A DNA stretch of 64,000 bases from Mycolicibacterium chlorophenolicum (GCF_001044235.1 NZ_JYNL01000030.1:86203-150202); one strand, 5' to 3'. Shown: positions 20,853-29,899, counted from the stretch's first letter. The notes: a model not told the origin generated them from the letters alone. Made by a program: numbers and translations.

Positions 20853-21263
20853 CTACCGGGCCGCGGGCACGCGGCGATCCCTGCGTGCCTCCAGTTCGGC
20901 GTCGTCGACCAGGACGAACATGTCGACGCCCGGTCGGCAGAGCATGGTGACCAGGAATCGCAGTGGTACGTCGTCGCGGTTGTTGCCGTCGGAGTAGTGA
21001 ATGACGTCGCCGCCGGGCTCCCAGAACGCCTCGCCGGCGGTGATGACGCGGGGTGGCTCGCCTTCGAGTTCGAAGAGCATCTCGCCCTCGAGGACGTAGC
21101 CGAAGCACGGTCCGCCGGGGTGCCGGTGCGGGGGCGCGCCAGCGTCACCGGGACCCCACTCGATGACCGCGGTCATCGCCTCGGCGCCGGCGGGAATGTG
21201 GGGCGGCGTGACGGACTGCAGCAGGGTCATCGCCTTCATGAGTCGTTGCATCTGGTCGGACAT
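20853..21263 (-). CDS. Cupin-domain protein
   Basis: The product is a 136-residue single-domain cupin. The first metal motif appears as PPHRHPGGPCFGYVLEGEMLFE (His, His and Glu ligands, shown here in two blocks) and the second as GDVIHYSDGNNRDD. A helical N-terminus (MSDQMQRLMKAMTLLQ) precedes the barrel. ATG 21263 is supported by GGAAGG upstream. It is co-transcribed with the nitroreductase. Possible roles are a small-molecule binding protein, an isomerase or a dioxygenase; none is favoured by the sequence. Confidence 0.88.
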   Translation of the reverse strand: MSDQMQRLMKAMTLLQSVTPPHIPAGAEAMTAVIEWGPGDAGAPPHRHPGGPCFGYVLEGEMLFELEGEPPRVITAGEAFWEPGGDVIHYSDGNNRDDVPLRFLVTMLCRPGVDMFVLVDDAELEARRDRRVPAAR

Positions 21264-21408
21264 GGCTGGCCTTCCGGTCGTCGGCGGATCTTCTCCTTCG
21301 ACCCTGGCACCGCGGCGGTCCCGGGGGACCCTTGACAATCCGTAGTCCGGCCGCGGCCCCGGGGTGCGCGGTTCGCGCCGCGGGGCCGTTTCGTGACACA
21401 ATCGGCGG

Positions 21409-22086
21409 GTGCGAGCGGTGTTGTGGGACATGGACGGCACGCTCGTCGACTCCGAAAAGCTGTGGGACATATCACTGTCCGCGCTCTACGAGTCGCTGGG
21501 CGGCTCGATGAGCCGCGAGACCAGGACGGCACTGGTCGGCGCGTCGGCCGACGAGACGATGGCCACGGTCTACACGGAGTTGGGCCTCGACCTCGACCCG
21601 CAGGCGATGGCCGAGTCGATCCGCTGGCTGCACGAGCACACGGCCGGGTTGTTCGACGGCGGACTGCCGTGGTGTGACGGAGCCCGGGAGATGCTGGAAG
21701 CTCTTGCGGCCGACGGCACCCCGATGGCGCTGGTGACCAACACCCAGCGCGCGCTCACCGAGCGGGCACTCAACAGCATTGGGCGGCACTACTTTTCGGT
21801 GACCGTGTGTGCCGACGAGGTGCCCAGCGGCAAACCCGCACCCGATCCGTATCTGCGCGCCGCCGATCTGCTCGGGCTCTCCGCGTCGGAGTGCCTGGCC
21901 GTCGAGGACTCCGTCACCGGTACCGCGGCGGCGGAGAAAGCCGGCTGCGCGGTGCTGGTGGTACCCAACGACGTGCCTGTCCCCGGGGGTATCCGGCGCC
22001 GGCACGCCGATTCGCTGGCGGGCCTGGACGCCGACGCATTGCGCCGCATCTACCGCGAGATCGATCGGGAACTGCGCAGCGCGTAA
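21409..22086 (+). CDS. HAD-superfamily phosphatase (phosphoglucomutase/phosphatase-like)
   Basis: The protein has 225 residues with all four HAD motifs: WDMDGTLVDSE at residues 6-16 (nucleophile Asp and acid-base Asp), LVTNT near residue 109, Lys in SGKPAPDPYLRA, and AVEDSVTG with the metal-binding acid. A helical cap follows motif I, giving subfamily IA. Substrates may include sugar phosphates or phosphoglycolate; the sugar porter downstream makes sugar phosphates attractive, but this is inference. The GTG start has no clear Shine-Dalgarno. Confidence 0.9.
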   Translation: MRAVLWDMDGTLVDSEKLWDISLSALYESLGGSMSRETRTALVGASADETMATVYTELGLDLDPQAMAESIRWLHEHTAGLFDGGLPWCDGAREMLEALAADGTPMALVTNTQRALTERALNSIGRHYFSVTVCADEVPSGKPAPDPYLRAADLLGLSASECLAVEDSVTGTAAAEKAGCAVLVVPNDVPVPGGIRRRHADSLAGLDADALRRIYREIDRELRSA

Positions 22087-22136
22087 AGACGCGCACTTCT
22101 GGGAATGCTCCCGACCGCTCCATGCGAGTGATTGAA

Positions 22137-22154
22137 TGTGATGCGTATCACGCA
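22137..22154. promoter_or_regulatory. CRP-like palindrome before the sugar porter gene
   Basis: TGTGA-TGCGTA-TCACG fits the TGTGA-N6-TCACA consensus of the cAMP receptor protein with one mismatch; its core GTGAT-N4-ATCAC is a perfect inverted repeat. It ends 21 nt before the ATG of the sugar transporter. The position is close to the start codon, so binding could repress, or the promoter may lie further upstream. A GntR/FadR-type regulator could recognise similar symmetry. Confidence 0.55.
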
Positions 22155-22175
22155 ACGGCGCGGGAAGGGTGTGTG

Positions 22176-23648
22176 ATGGCCGGTCAAGGTGGTCCAGCTG
22201 CAGATGGTCCGGAGATCTTCTCCGGGGACGAGAAGTTCGCGTCGGGGAAGACGGCGATCCGGATCGCGTCGGTGGCCGCGCTCGGCGGCCTGCTGTTCGG
22301 TTACGACAGCGCGGTGATCAACGGCGCGGTCGACTCCATCCAGGAGGACTTCGGCATCGGTAACGCCGAACTGGGCTTCGCGGTCGCGTCGGCGCTGCTG
22401 GGCGCCGCCGCGGGTGCGATGACCGCGGGCCGCATCGCCGACAAGATCGGTCGCATCGCGGTGATGAAGATCGCCGCGGTGCTGTTCCTCATCAGCGCCT
22501 TCGGCACCGGCTTCGCCCACGAGGTGTGGACCGTGGTGCTGTTCCGGATCGTCGGCGGCATCGGTGTCGGTGTCGCGTCGGTGATTGCGCCGGCCTACAT
22601 CGCCGAGACCTCGCCGCCCGGCATCCGCGGCCGGCTCGGGTCGCTGCAGCAGCTGGCCATCGTGTCGGGCATCTTCCTGTCCTTCGCGATCAACTATCTC
22701 CTGCAGTACCTGGCCGGCGGCCCCAACGAGCCGCTGTGGTTCGGTCTGGACGCCTGGCGGTGGATGTTCCTGGCGATGGCGCTGCCCGCGGTCCTCTACG
22801 GGGCCCTGGCCTTCACGATCCCCGAATCGCCGCGCTATCTCGTTGCCAGCCACAAGATCCCGGAGGCCCGCCGCGTCCTGACGATGTTGCTGGGTCAGAA
22901 GAACCTGGAGATCACCATCACCCGCATCCAGGAGACGCTGGAACGCGAGGACAAGCCGTCCTGGCGGGACATGAAGAAGCCGACCGGCGGGCTCTACGGC
23001 ATCGTGTGGGTGGGCCTGGGGCTGTCGGTCTTCCAGCAGTTCGTCGGCATCAACGTGATCTTCTACTACAGCAACGTGCTGTGGCAGGCGGTCGGCTTCA
23101 GCGCCGACGACTCCGCCATCTTCACCGTGATCACCTCGGTCATCAACGTGCTGACCACACTGATCGCGATCGCTCTCATCGACAAGATCGGACGCAAGCC
23201 GCTGCTGCTGATCGGCTCGACGGGGATGGCCATCACGCTGATCACGATGGCGGTGATCTTCGGCAACGCGACGCTCAACCCCGACGGGACACCGAGCCTG
23301 CCCGGCGCGTCCGGGACGATCGCACTGATCGCCGCGAACCTGTTCGTCGTCGCGTTCGGCATGTCCTGGGGCCCGGTGGTGTGGGTGCTGCTCGGCGAGA
23401 TGTTCCCCAACCGGATCCGCGCCGCGGCGCTGGGCCTGGCCGCTGCCGGCCAGTGGGCGGCCAACTGGCTGATCACCGTCACGTTCCCCGGCCTTCGCGA
23501 GCACCTCGGCCTGGCCTACGGCTTCTACGGGCTGTGCGCGGTGCTGTCGGGACTGTTCGTCTGGCGCTGGGTGATGGAGACCAAGGGCGTGTCGCTGGAG
23601 GACATGCACGGCTCGATCATGAAGAGCGAGCCGAAACCGGTCGGCTAG
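22176..23648 (+). CDS. MFS sugar porter
   Basis: This 490-residue, 12-helix major facilitator belongs to the sugar porter family. Diagnostic motifs: [15 protein letters not shown] in TM1, [13 protein letters not shown] between TM2 and TM3, [19 protein letters not shown] after TM4, PESPRYL before the central loop, [15 protein letters not shown] in TM7, [10 protein letters not shown] between TM8 and TM9, and [18 protein letters not shown] near TM10. It probably imports a hexose or polyol by proton symport. The ATG 22176 has GGGAAGGG upstream. A CRP-like palindrome just upstream suggests carbon-source control. Confidence 0.93.
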   Translation: MAGQGGPAADGPEIFSGDEKFASGKTAIRIASVAALGGLLFGYDSAVINGAVDSIQEDFGIGNAELGFAVASALLGAAAGAMTAGRIADKIGRIAVMKIAAVLFLISAFGTGFAHEVWTVVLFRIVGGIGVGVASVIAPAYIAETSPPGIRGRLGSLQQLAIVSGIFLSFAINYLLQYLAGGPNEPLWFGLDAWRWMFLAMALPAVLYGALAFTIPESPRYLVASHKIPEARRVLTMLLGQKNLEITITRIQETLEREDKPSWRDMKKPTGGLYGIVWVGLGLSVFQQFVGINVIFYYSNVLWQAVGFSADDSAIFTVITSVINVLTTLIAIALIDKIGRKPLLLIGSTGMAITLITMAVIFGNATLNPDGTPSLPGASGTIALIAANLFVVAFGMSWGPVVWVLLGEMFPNRIRAAALGLAAAGQWAANWLITVTFPGLREHLGLAYGFYGLCAVLSGLFVWRWVMETKGVSLEDMHGSIMKSEPKPVG

Positions 23649-23700
23649 GGCGCGCGGCCCGGATCGTCTCCGGGTCCGCGGCGGGCCTCGCCACCGCGAC

Positions 23701-23982
23701 GTGACACAATCGGCCAACGTGAAGACCTTCGACGCCCTGTTCGCCGAGTTGAGTGAACGGGCCCGCACCCGGCCCGCTGGCAGCGGCACCGTCGCGGCGC
23801 TGGACGCGGGCGTGCACGGCATCGGCAAGAAGATCCTCGAGGAGGCCGGCGAGGTGTGGCTGGCCGCCGAGCACGAGAGCGACGAGGCGCTGGCCGAAGA
23901 GGTCAGCCAGCTGCTCTACTGGACCCAGGTGCTGCTGCTCGCACGCGGCCTCACCCTCGACGACGTGTATCGGACGTTGTGA
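23701..23982 (+). CDS. hisE: Phosphoribosyl-ATP pyrophosphohydrolase
   Basis: HisE converts PR-ATP to PR-AMP, step 2 of histidine synthesis. The 93-residue all-helical protein contains the MazG-like metal-binding pattern [32 protein letters not shown], seen here as [10 protein letters not shown] followed by [13 protein letters not shown] 23701 gives [10 protein letters not shown], equivalent to the start of the M. tuberculosis protein. The hisG start lies only 1 bp beyond its stop, as in other mycobacteria. Confidence 0.95.
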   Translation: MTQSANVKTFDALFAELSERARTRPAGSGTVAALDAGVHGIGKKILEEAGEVWLAAEHESDEALAEEVSQLLYWTQVLLLARGLTLDDVYRTL

Positions 23983-23983
23983 C

Positions 23984-24850
23984 GTGTCCCAGAACCTGCG
24001 TGTCGCCGTCCCCAACAAGGGCACCCTCAGCGAACCGGCCGCCGCGATCCTGTCGGAGGCCGGCTACCGGCGCCGCACCGACGCCAAGGACCTGACGGTC
24101 GTCGACCCGGTCAACCAGGTCGAGTTCTTCTTCCTGCGGCCCAAGGACATTGCGATCTACGTGGGGTCGGGCCAGCTCGACCTGGGCATCACCGGCCGTG
24201 ATCTGGCACTGGAGTCCGACGCGCCGGTGCGGGAGCGCCTCGCGCTGGGCTTCGGATCATCGACGTTCCGCTACGCCGCCCCGGCCGGGCGGTCCTGGCA
24301 GGTGGAAGACCTCGCCGGCAGGCGCATCGCCACCTCGTTCCCGAACCTGGTGCGAAAAGACCTGGCGGCCCGGAACATCGAGGCCACGGTGATCCGCCTC
24401 GACGGTGCGGTGGAGATCTCGGTGCAACTCGGCGTTGCCGACGCGATCGCCGATGTGGTCGGCTCGGGGCGCACGCTGGGCCTGCACGACCTCACCGCGT
24501 TCGGCGACTCGCTGTGCGACTCCGAGGCGGTGCTCATCGAGCGCGCCGACGACAGTGGCGACGCCGAGAAGGACGCCGCACGCGATCAGCTGGTGGCCCG
24601 GGTCCAGGGCGTGGTCTTCGGCCAGCAGTACCTGATGCTCGATTACGACTGCCCCCGTTCGGTTCTCGAGCGCGCCACCGAGGTGACGCCCGGCCTCGAG
24701 TCACCGACGATCGCGCCGCTGGCCGATCCCGACTGGGTCGCCGTGCGCGCGCTGGTGCCGCGCCGCGACGTCAACGCGATCATGGACGAACTCGCCGCGA
24801 TCGGGGCCAAGGCGATCCTGGCCTCGGACATCAGGTTCTGCCGCTTCTAG
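23984..24850 (+). CDS. hisG: ATP phosphoribosyltransferase, long form
   Basis: HisG catalyses the committed step of histidine synthesis (ATP plus PRPP to PR-ATP). The 288-residue protein is the long, hexameric form: a two-lobe catalytic core with [37 protein letters not shown] (PRPP-binding region) and a C-terminal regulatory domain ([17 protein letters not shown]) that binds histidine for feedback inhibition. The GTG start lies one base after the hisE stop, and the N-terminus is about four residues longer than the M. tuberculosis annotation I recall. Confidence 0.96.
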   Translation: MSQNLRVAVPNKGTLSEPAAAILSEAGYRRRTDAKDLTVVDPVNQVEFFFLRPKDIAIYVGSGQLDLGITGRDLALESDAPVRERLALGFGSSTFRYAAPAGRSWQVEDLAGRRIATSFPNLVRKDLAARNIEATVIRLDGAVEISVQLGVADAIADVVGSGRTLGLHDLTAFGDSLCDSEAVLIERADDSGDAEKDAARDQLVARVQGVVFGQQYLMLDYDCPRSVLERATEVTPGLESPTIAPLADPDWVAVRALVPRRDVNAIMDELAAIGAKAILASDIRFCRF

Positions 24851-24919
24851 GAACTTCGACACCGCTCACGCGCGGGATGGCCGTGTTAGCGTCGCCGTGT
24901 CCAACCACGGGGAGGTCCG

Positions 24920-25402
24920 ATGACGCAGGTCCTTGTTCTTGTGTTCGCACTCCTGATCGGGGTGATCGCCGGCCTGCGCGCCATGACCGCCCCGGCCGCC
25001 GTGGCGTGGGGCGCGTTCCTCGGCTGGATCGACGTCGACGGCAAGTGGTCGGAGTGGGTGGCGCACCCCATCACGGTGACGGTGCTGACCATCCTTCTCG
25101 TCGGTGAGCTGGTCACCGATCAACTGCCCAAGACCCCGAGCCGCAAGGTGCCGCCGCAGTTCCTCGCCCGGCTCGTCACGGGTGGTTTCGCGGGCGCAGT
25201 GATCGGCAGCGCCTCCTTCCACACCTTCATCGGGACCGGTGCAGGCATGATCGGCGCCGTGCTCGGCACTCTGGCCGGCGCCGAACTGCGCACCAGGATC
25301 GCCGCGGCCCGGGGCGGCAACGACCGTCCGGGAGCGTTCATCGAGGACGCGCTCGCGGTCGTCGGCGGCTTCCTGGTCGCCTTCCTCGTCAGCGTGGTGT
25401 AG
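24920..25402 (+). CDS. DUF4126 family membrane protein (Rv2120c-like)
   Basis: This 160-residue protein has four or five hydrophobic segments: residues 3-20, 54-70, a Gly/Ala-rich stretch around 95-122 and the last 20 residues. GLRAMTAPAAVAW near the N-terminus and GGFAGAVIGS in the middle are characteristic of the DUF4126 family. It may be a small channel or transporter-like protein, but the function is unknown. GGGGAGG lies just before the ATG. It follows hisG by 69 bp and precedes the flavoprotein gene by 3 bp. Confidence 0.85.
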   Translation: MTQVLVLVFALLIGVIAGLRAMTAPAAVAWGAFLGWIDVDGKWSEWVAHPITVTVLTILLVGELVTDQLPKTPSRKVPPQFLARLVTGGFAGAVIGSASFHTFIGTGAGMIGAVLGTLAGAELRTRIAAARGGNDRPGAFIEDALAVVGGFLVAFLVSVV

Positions 25403-25405
25403 CCG

Positions 25406-26776
25406 ATGGCTCAGCGATTCGACGCGATCATCGTCGGCGCCGGGCAGGCCGGCCCGCCGCTGGCCGGCCGGCTCACCGAGGCGGGCCAGACCGTGGCGGT
25501 GATCGAACGCAAACTCGTCGGCGGCACGTGCGTCAACTCCGGCTGCATCCCCACCAAGACGCTCGTCGCCAGCGCGCATGCCGCGCACATCGCGCGCCGG
25601 GGCGCCGATTTCGGGATCGGCACCGGGACCGTGACCGTCGACATGGCCGCCGTCAAAGCCCGCAAGGACCGCATCAGCACCGGCGACCGCGAAGGCGTCG
25701 AGTCCTGGGTCGAGGGCATGCCCGGCTGCACGCTGATCCGCGGCCACGCCCGATTCGAGGGGCCGCACACCCTGCGGGTCGACGACCAGGTCCTCGAGGC
25801 CGACCGCATCTTCCTCAACGTCGGCGGCCGCGCGGTGGCGCCCGATCTGCCCGGGCTGGCCGACATCGACTACCTGACCAACGTGGGCATCCTCGACCTC
25901 GACGTGGTGCCCGAGCACCTGGTGATCATCGGCGGCAGCTACATCGCACTCGAGTTCGCCCAGATGTACCGCCGGTTCGGGGCCGAGGTCACGGTCATCG
26001 AGAAGGGCCCGCGGCTGACCTCCCGCGAGGACGAGGACGTCTCGGCGGCGATCAAGGAGATCCTCGAAGCCGAGGGCATCCACGTCGTCGTCGGCGCCGA
26101 CGCGATGTCGTTCGCCAAGCAGGACAACGGATTCACCGTCACACCGCGCGACGGGGCCGAGCCGATCAGCGGCTCGCACCTGCTCGTCGCGGTGGGCCGG
26201 CAGCCCAACACCGACGATCTCGGACTCGAGGCCGCAGGGGTGGAGACCGACAAGCGCGGCTACATCGTCGTCGACGACCAGCTGCGCACCAATGTCGGGC
26301 ACATCTGGGCGATGGGGGACTGCAACGGCCGCGGCGCCTTCACCCACACGTCCTACAACGACTTCGAGATCGTGGCGGCCAACCTGCTCGACGACGATCC
26401 CCGCCGGGTCAGCGACCGGGTCACCACCTACGCGCTCTACATCGACCCGCCGCTGGGTCGCGCCGGCATGAGTGTCGACGAGGTGCGCCGGTCCGGGCGA
26501 AAAGCGTTGGTGGGCAAGCGTCCGATGACCCGGGTGGGACGCGCGGTGGAGAAGGGGGAGACCCAGGGCTTCATGAAGGTCGTCGTCGACGCCGAGAACG
26601 AGCAGATCCTCGGCGCGGCGATCCTCGGCGTGGGCGGCGACGAGGTGATCCAGGACATCCTCGACGTGATGACCGCCAAGCTGCCCTACACAGCGATCTC
26701 GCGGACCATGCACATCCACCCCACGGTCAGCGAGTTGGTGCCCACGATGCTGCAGGAGCTCGAACCGCTGGACTGA
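25406..26776 (+). CDS. Pyridine nucleotide-disulfide oxidoreductase (mercuric-reductase-like)
   Basis: The 456-residue FAD enzyme has GAGQAGPPLAGRL for ADP binding, the redox-active disulfide GGTCVNSGCIPTK (Cys42 and Cys47), IIGGSYIALEFAQMYRRFG for NAD(P)H, GDCNGRGAFTHTSYND for FAD, and HIHPTVSELVPTML in the dimerisation domain with the His of the active-site pair. It lacks the N-terminal HMA domain and C-terminal Cys pair of true mercuric reductases, so Hg(II) reduction is unlikely. It could be a quinone or disulfide reductase. It is probably co-transcribed with the DUF4126 gene. Confidence 0.88.
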   Translation: MAQRFDAIIVGAGQAGPPLAGRLTEAGQTVAVIERKLVGGTCVNSGCIPTKTLVASAHAAHIARRGADFGIGTGTVTVDMAAVKARKDRISTGDREGVESWVEGMPGCTLIRGHARFEGPHTLRVDDQVLEADRIFLNVGGRAVAPDLPGLADIDYLTNVGILDLDVVPEHLVIIGGSYIALEFAQMYRRFGAEVTVIEKGPRLTSREDEDVSAAIKEILEAEGIHVVVGADAMSFAKQDNGFTVTPRDGAEPISGSHLLVAVGRQPNTDDLGLEAAGVETDKRGYIVVDDQLRTNVGHIWAMGDCNGRGAFTHTSYNDFEIVAANLLDDDPRRVSDRVTTYALYIDPPLGRAGMSVDEVRRSGRKALVGKRPMTRVGRAVEKGETQGFMKVVVDAENEQILGAAILGVGGDEVIQDILDVMTAKLPYTAISRTMHIHPTVSELVPTMLQELEPLD

Positions 26777-26786
26777 TCGGCGCCCC

Positions 26787-26829
26787 TTGACTGTGGCATG
26801 AGTCACAGTAATATGACCACTGGTCATAT
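26787..26829 (+). promoter_or_regulatory. Promoter and palindromic operator of the tetR-R2lox operon
   Basis: TTGACT (26787-26792) and TAATAT (26809-26814), 16 bp apart, are the best -35/-10 match I saw in the window. A perfect 19-bp palindrome, ATATGACCA-C-TGGTCATAT (26811-26829), overlaps the -10 box. The TetR-type repressor encoded immediately downstream is the likely binder (autoregulation by blocking RNA polymerase). A CRP-like TGTGG-CATGAG-TCACA (26792-26807) lies in the spacer. Confidence 0.8.
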
Positions 26830-26846
26830 CAAGCCTGGGAGGCGCG

Positions 26847-27542
26847 ATGCCCACGGTCACCTGGTCCCGTCTCGGCGGTGAACGCCGGGCCGCCGTGGTG
26901 GCCGCCGCAGAGGCGGAGTTCGCCGAACACGGCTTCTCGCGCGGCAGCTTGAACGTGATCGCGCGGCGCGCGGGCGTGGCCAAGGGCAGCCTGTTCCAGT
27001 ACTTCGCCGACAAGCGCGACCTCTATGCCCACATCACCGACGTCGGCAGCCAGCGGGTGCGGTCCCACATGGAGGCCCAGATCCGCGTGCTCGATCCGAG
27101 CCGGCCCTTCTTCGAGTTCCTCACCGACCTGCTCGACGTGTGGGTCGCGTACTTCGCCGAGCATCCCCGGGAGCGGGCGCTGCACGCCGCGTCGAGCTTC
27201 GAGGTCGACACCGACGCACGGGTCAGTGTGCGGGCCGTGGTGCACCGGCACTATCTCGAGGTTCTTCGGCCGTTGGTCCACGACGCGCGGGCGCGGGGCG
27301 ACCTGCGCGCCGATGCCGACGTCGACGCGCTGCTGTCCCTGCTGTTGATGCTGCTGCCGCACCTGGCGCTGGCCCCGTACGTGCGCGGCATGGACCCGGT
27401 GCTCGGTCTCGACGAGATGTCGGCCGAACAGCCCGCGCTGGTCGTGCGGCGCTACGTCGCTGTGCTGGCCGCCGCGTTCGGTACCGGTGCTCCCCAGACC
27501 CTGTCAACCGTCCACTTCAGAGGAGAACACGTAGATGACTAG
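26847..27542 (+). CDS. TetR-family transcriptional regulator
   Basis: The protein has 231 residues. The N-terminal DNA-binding domain reads [18 protein letters not shown], then the helix-turn-helix [26 protein letters not shown] (shown here in overlapping blocks around residues 35-60); the rest is a helical ligand-binding domain. A perfect 19-bp palindrome overlaps the promoter 18 bp upstream, so negative autoregulation is likely. It overlaps the R2-like oxidase gene by 8 bp, suggesting the two are co-expressed and that the regulator senses a substrate or product of the oxidase. Rv0232-Rv0233 in M. tuberculosis is a comparable regulator-oxidase pair. Confidence 0.92.
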   Translation: MPTVTWSRLGGERRAAVVAAAEAEFAEHGFSRGSLNVIARRAGVAKGSLFQYFADKRDLYAHITDVGSQRVRSHMEAQIRVLDPSRPFFEFLTDLLDVWVAYFAEHPRERALHAASSFEVDTDARVSVRAVVHRHYLEVLRPLVHDARARGDLRADADVDALLSLLLMLLPHLALAPYVRGMDPVLGLDEMSAEQPALVVRRYVAVLAAAFGTGAPQTLSTVHFRGEHVDD

Positions 27543-28473
27543 GACACGTTCGGATTCGCTGGCCGCAGGCGGTCTCAACTGGGACAGCCTGCCGCTCAAG
27601 CTCTTTGCCGGCGGCAATGCGAAATTCTGGAATCCCGCCGACATCGACTTCTCCCGAGACCGCGCCGACTGGGAGGCGCTGACGGACCTCGAACGCGAAT
27701 GGGCCACCCGGCTGTGCGCCCAGTTCATCGCCGGGGAGGAAGCGGTCACCCAGGACATCCAGCCGTTCATGGCGGCGATGCGGGCCGAGGGCCGCCTCGG
27801 CGACGAGATGTATCTGACCCAGTTCGCCTTCGAGGAGGCGAAGCACACCCAGGTGTTCCGGCTGTGGCTGGACGCGGTCGGGGTCACCGATGACCTGCAG
27901 GTCTTCCTCGACGACCTCCCGACGTACCGGACGATCTTCTACGAGGAGCTGCCGGCATCCCTGGACGCGCTGGCCTCCGATCCGTCGCCGGCGGCGCAGG
28001 TGCGGGCGTCGGCGACCTACAACCACGTCATCGAAGGCATGATGGCGTTGACGGGATACTATGCGTGGCACCGGATCTGCGTGGACAACAACATCCTGCC
28101 CGGTATGCAGGAACTGGTGCGCCGGATCGGTGACGACGAACGGCGGCACATGGCGTGGGGCACGTTCACGTGCCGGCGGCACGTCGCGGCCGACGACGGC
28201 AACTGGGCGGTGTTCGAGAACCGGATGAACGAGCTCATCCCGCTGGCGCTGCAGAACACCGACGACGCCTACGACCTCTACGACGAGGTGCCGTTCGGCC
28301 TGCAGAAGGACGAGTTCCAGCAGTACGCCGCGGACAAGGGGATGCGCCGGTTCGGCACGATCAGCAGTGCCCGCGGTCGTCCGCTGGCCGAGATCGACAT
28401 CGATTACACGCCACTGCAACTCGAGGACACCTTCGCCGACGAGGACCGCAAGGCGCTGGCCGCCTCCGCGTGA
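27535..28473 (+). CDS. R2-like ligand-binding oxidase (R2lox, Rv0233-like)
   Basis: This 312-residue ferritin-fold protein is related to ribonucleotide reductase R2 but belongs to the R2lox group. The heterodinuclear Mn/Fe ligands are all present: Glu68, Glu101, His104, Glu167, Glu202 and His205. The Val71 and Tyr162 pair that forms the tyrosine-valine cross-link in this group is also conserved, and the R2 radical-transfer C-terminus is absent. R2lox proteins bind a long-chain fatty acid near the metal site and perform two-electron oxidations; the natural substrate is unknown. It is encoded with a TetR regulator, which it overlaps by 8 bp. Confidence 0.92.
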   Translation: MTRTRSDSLAAGGLNWDSLPLKLFAGGNAKFWNPADIDFSRDRADWEALTDLEREWATRLCAQFIAGEEAVTQDIQPFMAAMRAEGRLGDEMYLTQFAFEEAKHTQVFRLWLDAVGVTDDLQVFLDDLPTYRTIFYEELPASLDALASDPSPAAQVRASATYNHVIEGMMALTGYYAWHRICVDNNILPGMQELVRRIGDDERRHMAWGTFTCRRHVAADDGNWAVFENRMNELIPLALQNTDDAYDLYDEVPFGLQKDEFQQYAADKGMRRFGTISSARGRPLAEIDIDYTPLQLEDTFADEDRKALAASA

Positions 28474-28482
28474 GGTTCACGC
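28468..28482. terminator. Small hairpin between convergent stop codons
   Basis: GCGTGA-GGT-TCACGC is a perfect inverted repeat spanning both convergent stop codons (R2lox at 28473, flavodoxin-like gene at 28477). It could act as a bidirectional terminator, but there is no T-run on either side. Confidence 0.3.
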
Positions 28483-29070
28483 CGCTGTCGTGACCGCCCG
28501 GCCGGCGATGAGCTGGGCGGTCACCTCGGCGACCCGCGCGCCGAGGTGACGACACGTCGCCACGTCGGCGGGATGGACGGCCCCGGCGTCGGCGTCGACG
28601 TCGGTGGCCGCACCCGCACCCAGCCAGAAGCCCAGCCGGTTCGCATCGTGCTCGCTGCCCGCCGAACTGTTCCAGCCCGGGCCGAGACCCAGGTTCACCC
28701 AGTGCATGTGGTGCTGTGCGGCGAAGACGGCCAGCGAGATCAGGGTGTGCATCTTGTCGCCGCTCTTGGCGCCGGAGTTGGTGAATCCCGCCCCGACCTT
28801 GTCGCGCCACGCCCCGGTGATGCATCGCCTGCCGGTCTTCTCGGCGAAGGCCTGGAAGCCCGACGACACGTTGCCCATGTAGGTGGCGCTGCCGAAGACG
28901 ATCGCATCGGCGGTGTCGAGCGTGTGCCAGTCGGCGTCGGTCATGTCGGTCACCACGACCGGGGTCACGGTGGCGCCGGCCGAAACAGCGCCTGCGACAA
29001 CGGAATCGGCCAGTGTCGCGGTGTGTCCGAAGCCGGACTGGTAGGCGACGGCGACGAGCGGAGCCCGCAT
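28477..29070 (-). CDS. Flavodoxin/WrbA-like FMN reductase family protein
   Basis: The product is about 197 residues. The N-terminus (LVAVAYQSGFGHTATLADSV) is a flavodoxin-like phosphate-binding loop, followed by FGSATYMGNVSSGFQAFAEKT and VGAGFTNSGAKSGDKM, where NADPH-dependent FMN reductases and WrbA proteins contact the isoalloxazine ring. It is likely a cytosolic quinone or flavin reductase. Two adjacent ATGs (29073 and 29070) overlap the stop of the SRPBCC gene; GGGAG is 6 nt from the second. It is the third gene of an ArsR-SRPBCC-flavodoxin operon. Confidence 0.88.
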   Translation of the reverse strand: MRAPLVAVAYQSGFGHTATLADSVVAGAVSAGATVTPVVVTDMTDADWHTLDTADAIVFGSATYMGNVSSGFQAFAEKTGRRCITGAWRDKVGAGFTNSGAKSGDKMHTLISLAVFAAQHHMHWVNLGLGPGWNSSAGSEHDANRLGFWLGAGAATDVDADAGAVHPADVATCRHLGARVAEVTAQLIAGRAVTTAA

Positions 29071-29576
29071 CATGGTCTCCCTTCGGAGTTCAGCACCTCG
29101 AGGCGGCGGGCCGTCCAGTCGGGCAGTGCCTCGCCGGCGAGGTGAGCTTCGAGACGATCGAGGAAGGCGTGGGTGCCCCCGCGGAAGCCGCCGGCGTTGC
29201 GCACGCCCAGACCTCGATGGCTGAACCGCAGCAGCGTCGCCTGTCCGTCCGGCCCGTCGGGGACGAGTTCGTAACGGACGGTGCCGTCTTCGACGATCGG
29301 CTGCTTCCATTCGTGCTCGAACACGTGCGGCGGATCCCACACCAGGATGCGGCCGGTCATCCGCTTGCGTTCCGGCGGTAGCGGCGGCCCGTCGGCGACC
29401 ATGTCGATCAGTCCGCCCTCGGCGGGCTCGATCGTGGTGTGCCCGAACCATTCCCGTCGCTGCGCGGGATCGGTGATGGCCGCCCAGACGACGTCGACGG
29501 GGTAGGGGAGCCGCCGTTCGAACCGCAGGACCGCGCGGTCACCGTCGACGGTGACGCGGCCTTCCCGCTCACTCAT
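29070..29576 (-). CDS. SRPBCC / AHSA1-type lipid-binding-fold protein
   Basis: This is a 168-residue START/SRPBCC helix-grip protein of the activator-of-Hsp90-ATPase 1 (AHSA1) group: RRLPYPVDVVWAAITDPAQRREWF near the N-terminus, RILVWDPPHVFEHEW in the middle, and GGFRGGTHAFLDRLEAHL in the final helix (some motif ends trimmed). Such proteins bind hydrophobic ligands in a cavity. ATG 29576 overlaps the upstream ArsR gene by 8 bp. ArsR-AHSA1 gene pairs are common in actinobacteria, with the SRPBCC protein thought to be controlled by its ArsR partner. Confidence 0.9.
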   Translation of the reverse strand: MSEREGRVTVDGDRAVLRFERRLPYPVDVVWAAITDPAQRREWFGHTTIEPAEGGLIDMVADGPPLPPERKRMTGRILVWDPPHVFEHEWKQPIVEDGTVRYELVPDGPDGQATLLRFSHRGLGVRNAGGFRGGTHAFLDRLEAHLAGEALPDWTARRLEVLNSEGRP

Positions 29577-29889
29577 CGGGGGTCCCGTGGGTGCGGTGCA
29601 GATGACGTTCCAACGCGTCGAGGTGGCCGGTCCAGTAGTGCCGGTACTGCTCGATCCATGCGTCGATGGCCACCAGGCCGTCGGGGCGCAGCGCATAGAT
29701 CCGTCGCTGCGCGTCGGGCCGGACCTCGACCAGTCCGACCTCACGCAGCACGCGCAGATGGCGCGAGACGGTGGGCTGCGTCAGGCCGGGGAGTGCTGCC
29801 ACGAGCTCGCCCGCCGTGCGTTCACCGTCGGCCAGGGAATCCAGCAGTATCCGCCGACTCGGCTCGGCGACCGCTTCGAACACGTCCAT
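29569..29889 (-). CDS. ArsR-family winged-helix regulator
   Basis: This 106-residue winged-helix repressor has AVAEPSRRILLDSLADGERTAGELVAAL followed by recognition helix TQPTVSRHLRVLREVGLVEVR and wing RRIYALRPDGL (shown in blocks). The CxC metal motif of ArsR/SmtB sensors is absent, so it probably senses a non-metal signal. It is the first gene of a three-gene operon. A strong AT-rich palindrome (ATCTATATAGAT) lies 20 bp upstream of its start and is the obvious candidate operator. Confidence 0.92.
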   Translation of the reverse strand: MDVFEAVAEPSRRILLDSLADGERTAGELVAALPGLTQPTVSRHLRVLREVGLVEVRPDAQRRIYALRPDGLVAIDAWIEQYRHYWTGHLDALERHLHRTHGTPDE

Positions 29890-29899
29890 GCCGCCAGTA

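Noticed and set aside
21392..23713. Identical 15-mer CGTGACACAATCGGC before the HAD gene (21392) and at the hisE start (23699)
   Set aside because: A 15-base match is expected by chance in a 64-kb GC-biased window, and the two copies lie in different contexts (upstream versus start of coding sequence).
25406..26776. True mercuric reductase (merA)
   Set aside because: The N-terminal metal-binding domain and the C-terminal vicinal Cys pair are missing and there is no mer operon nearby.
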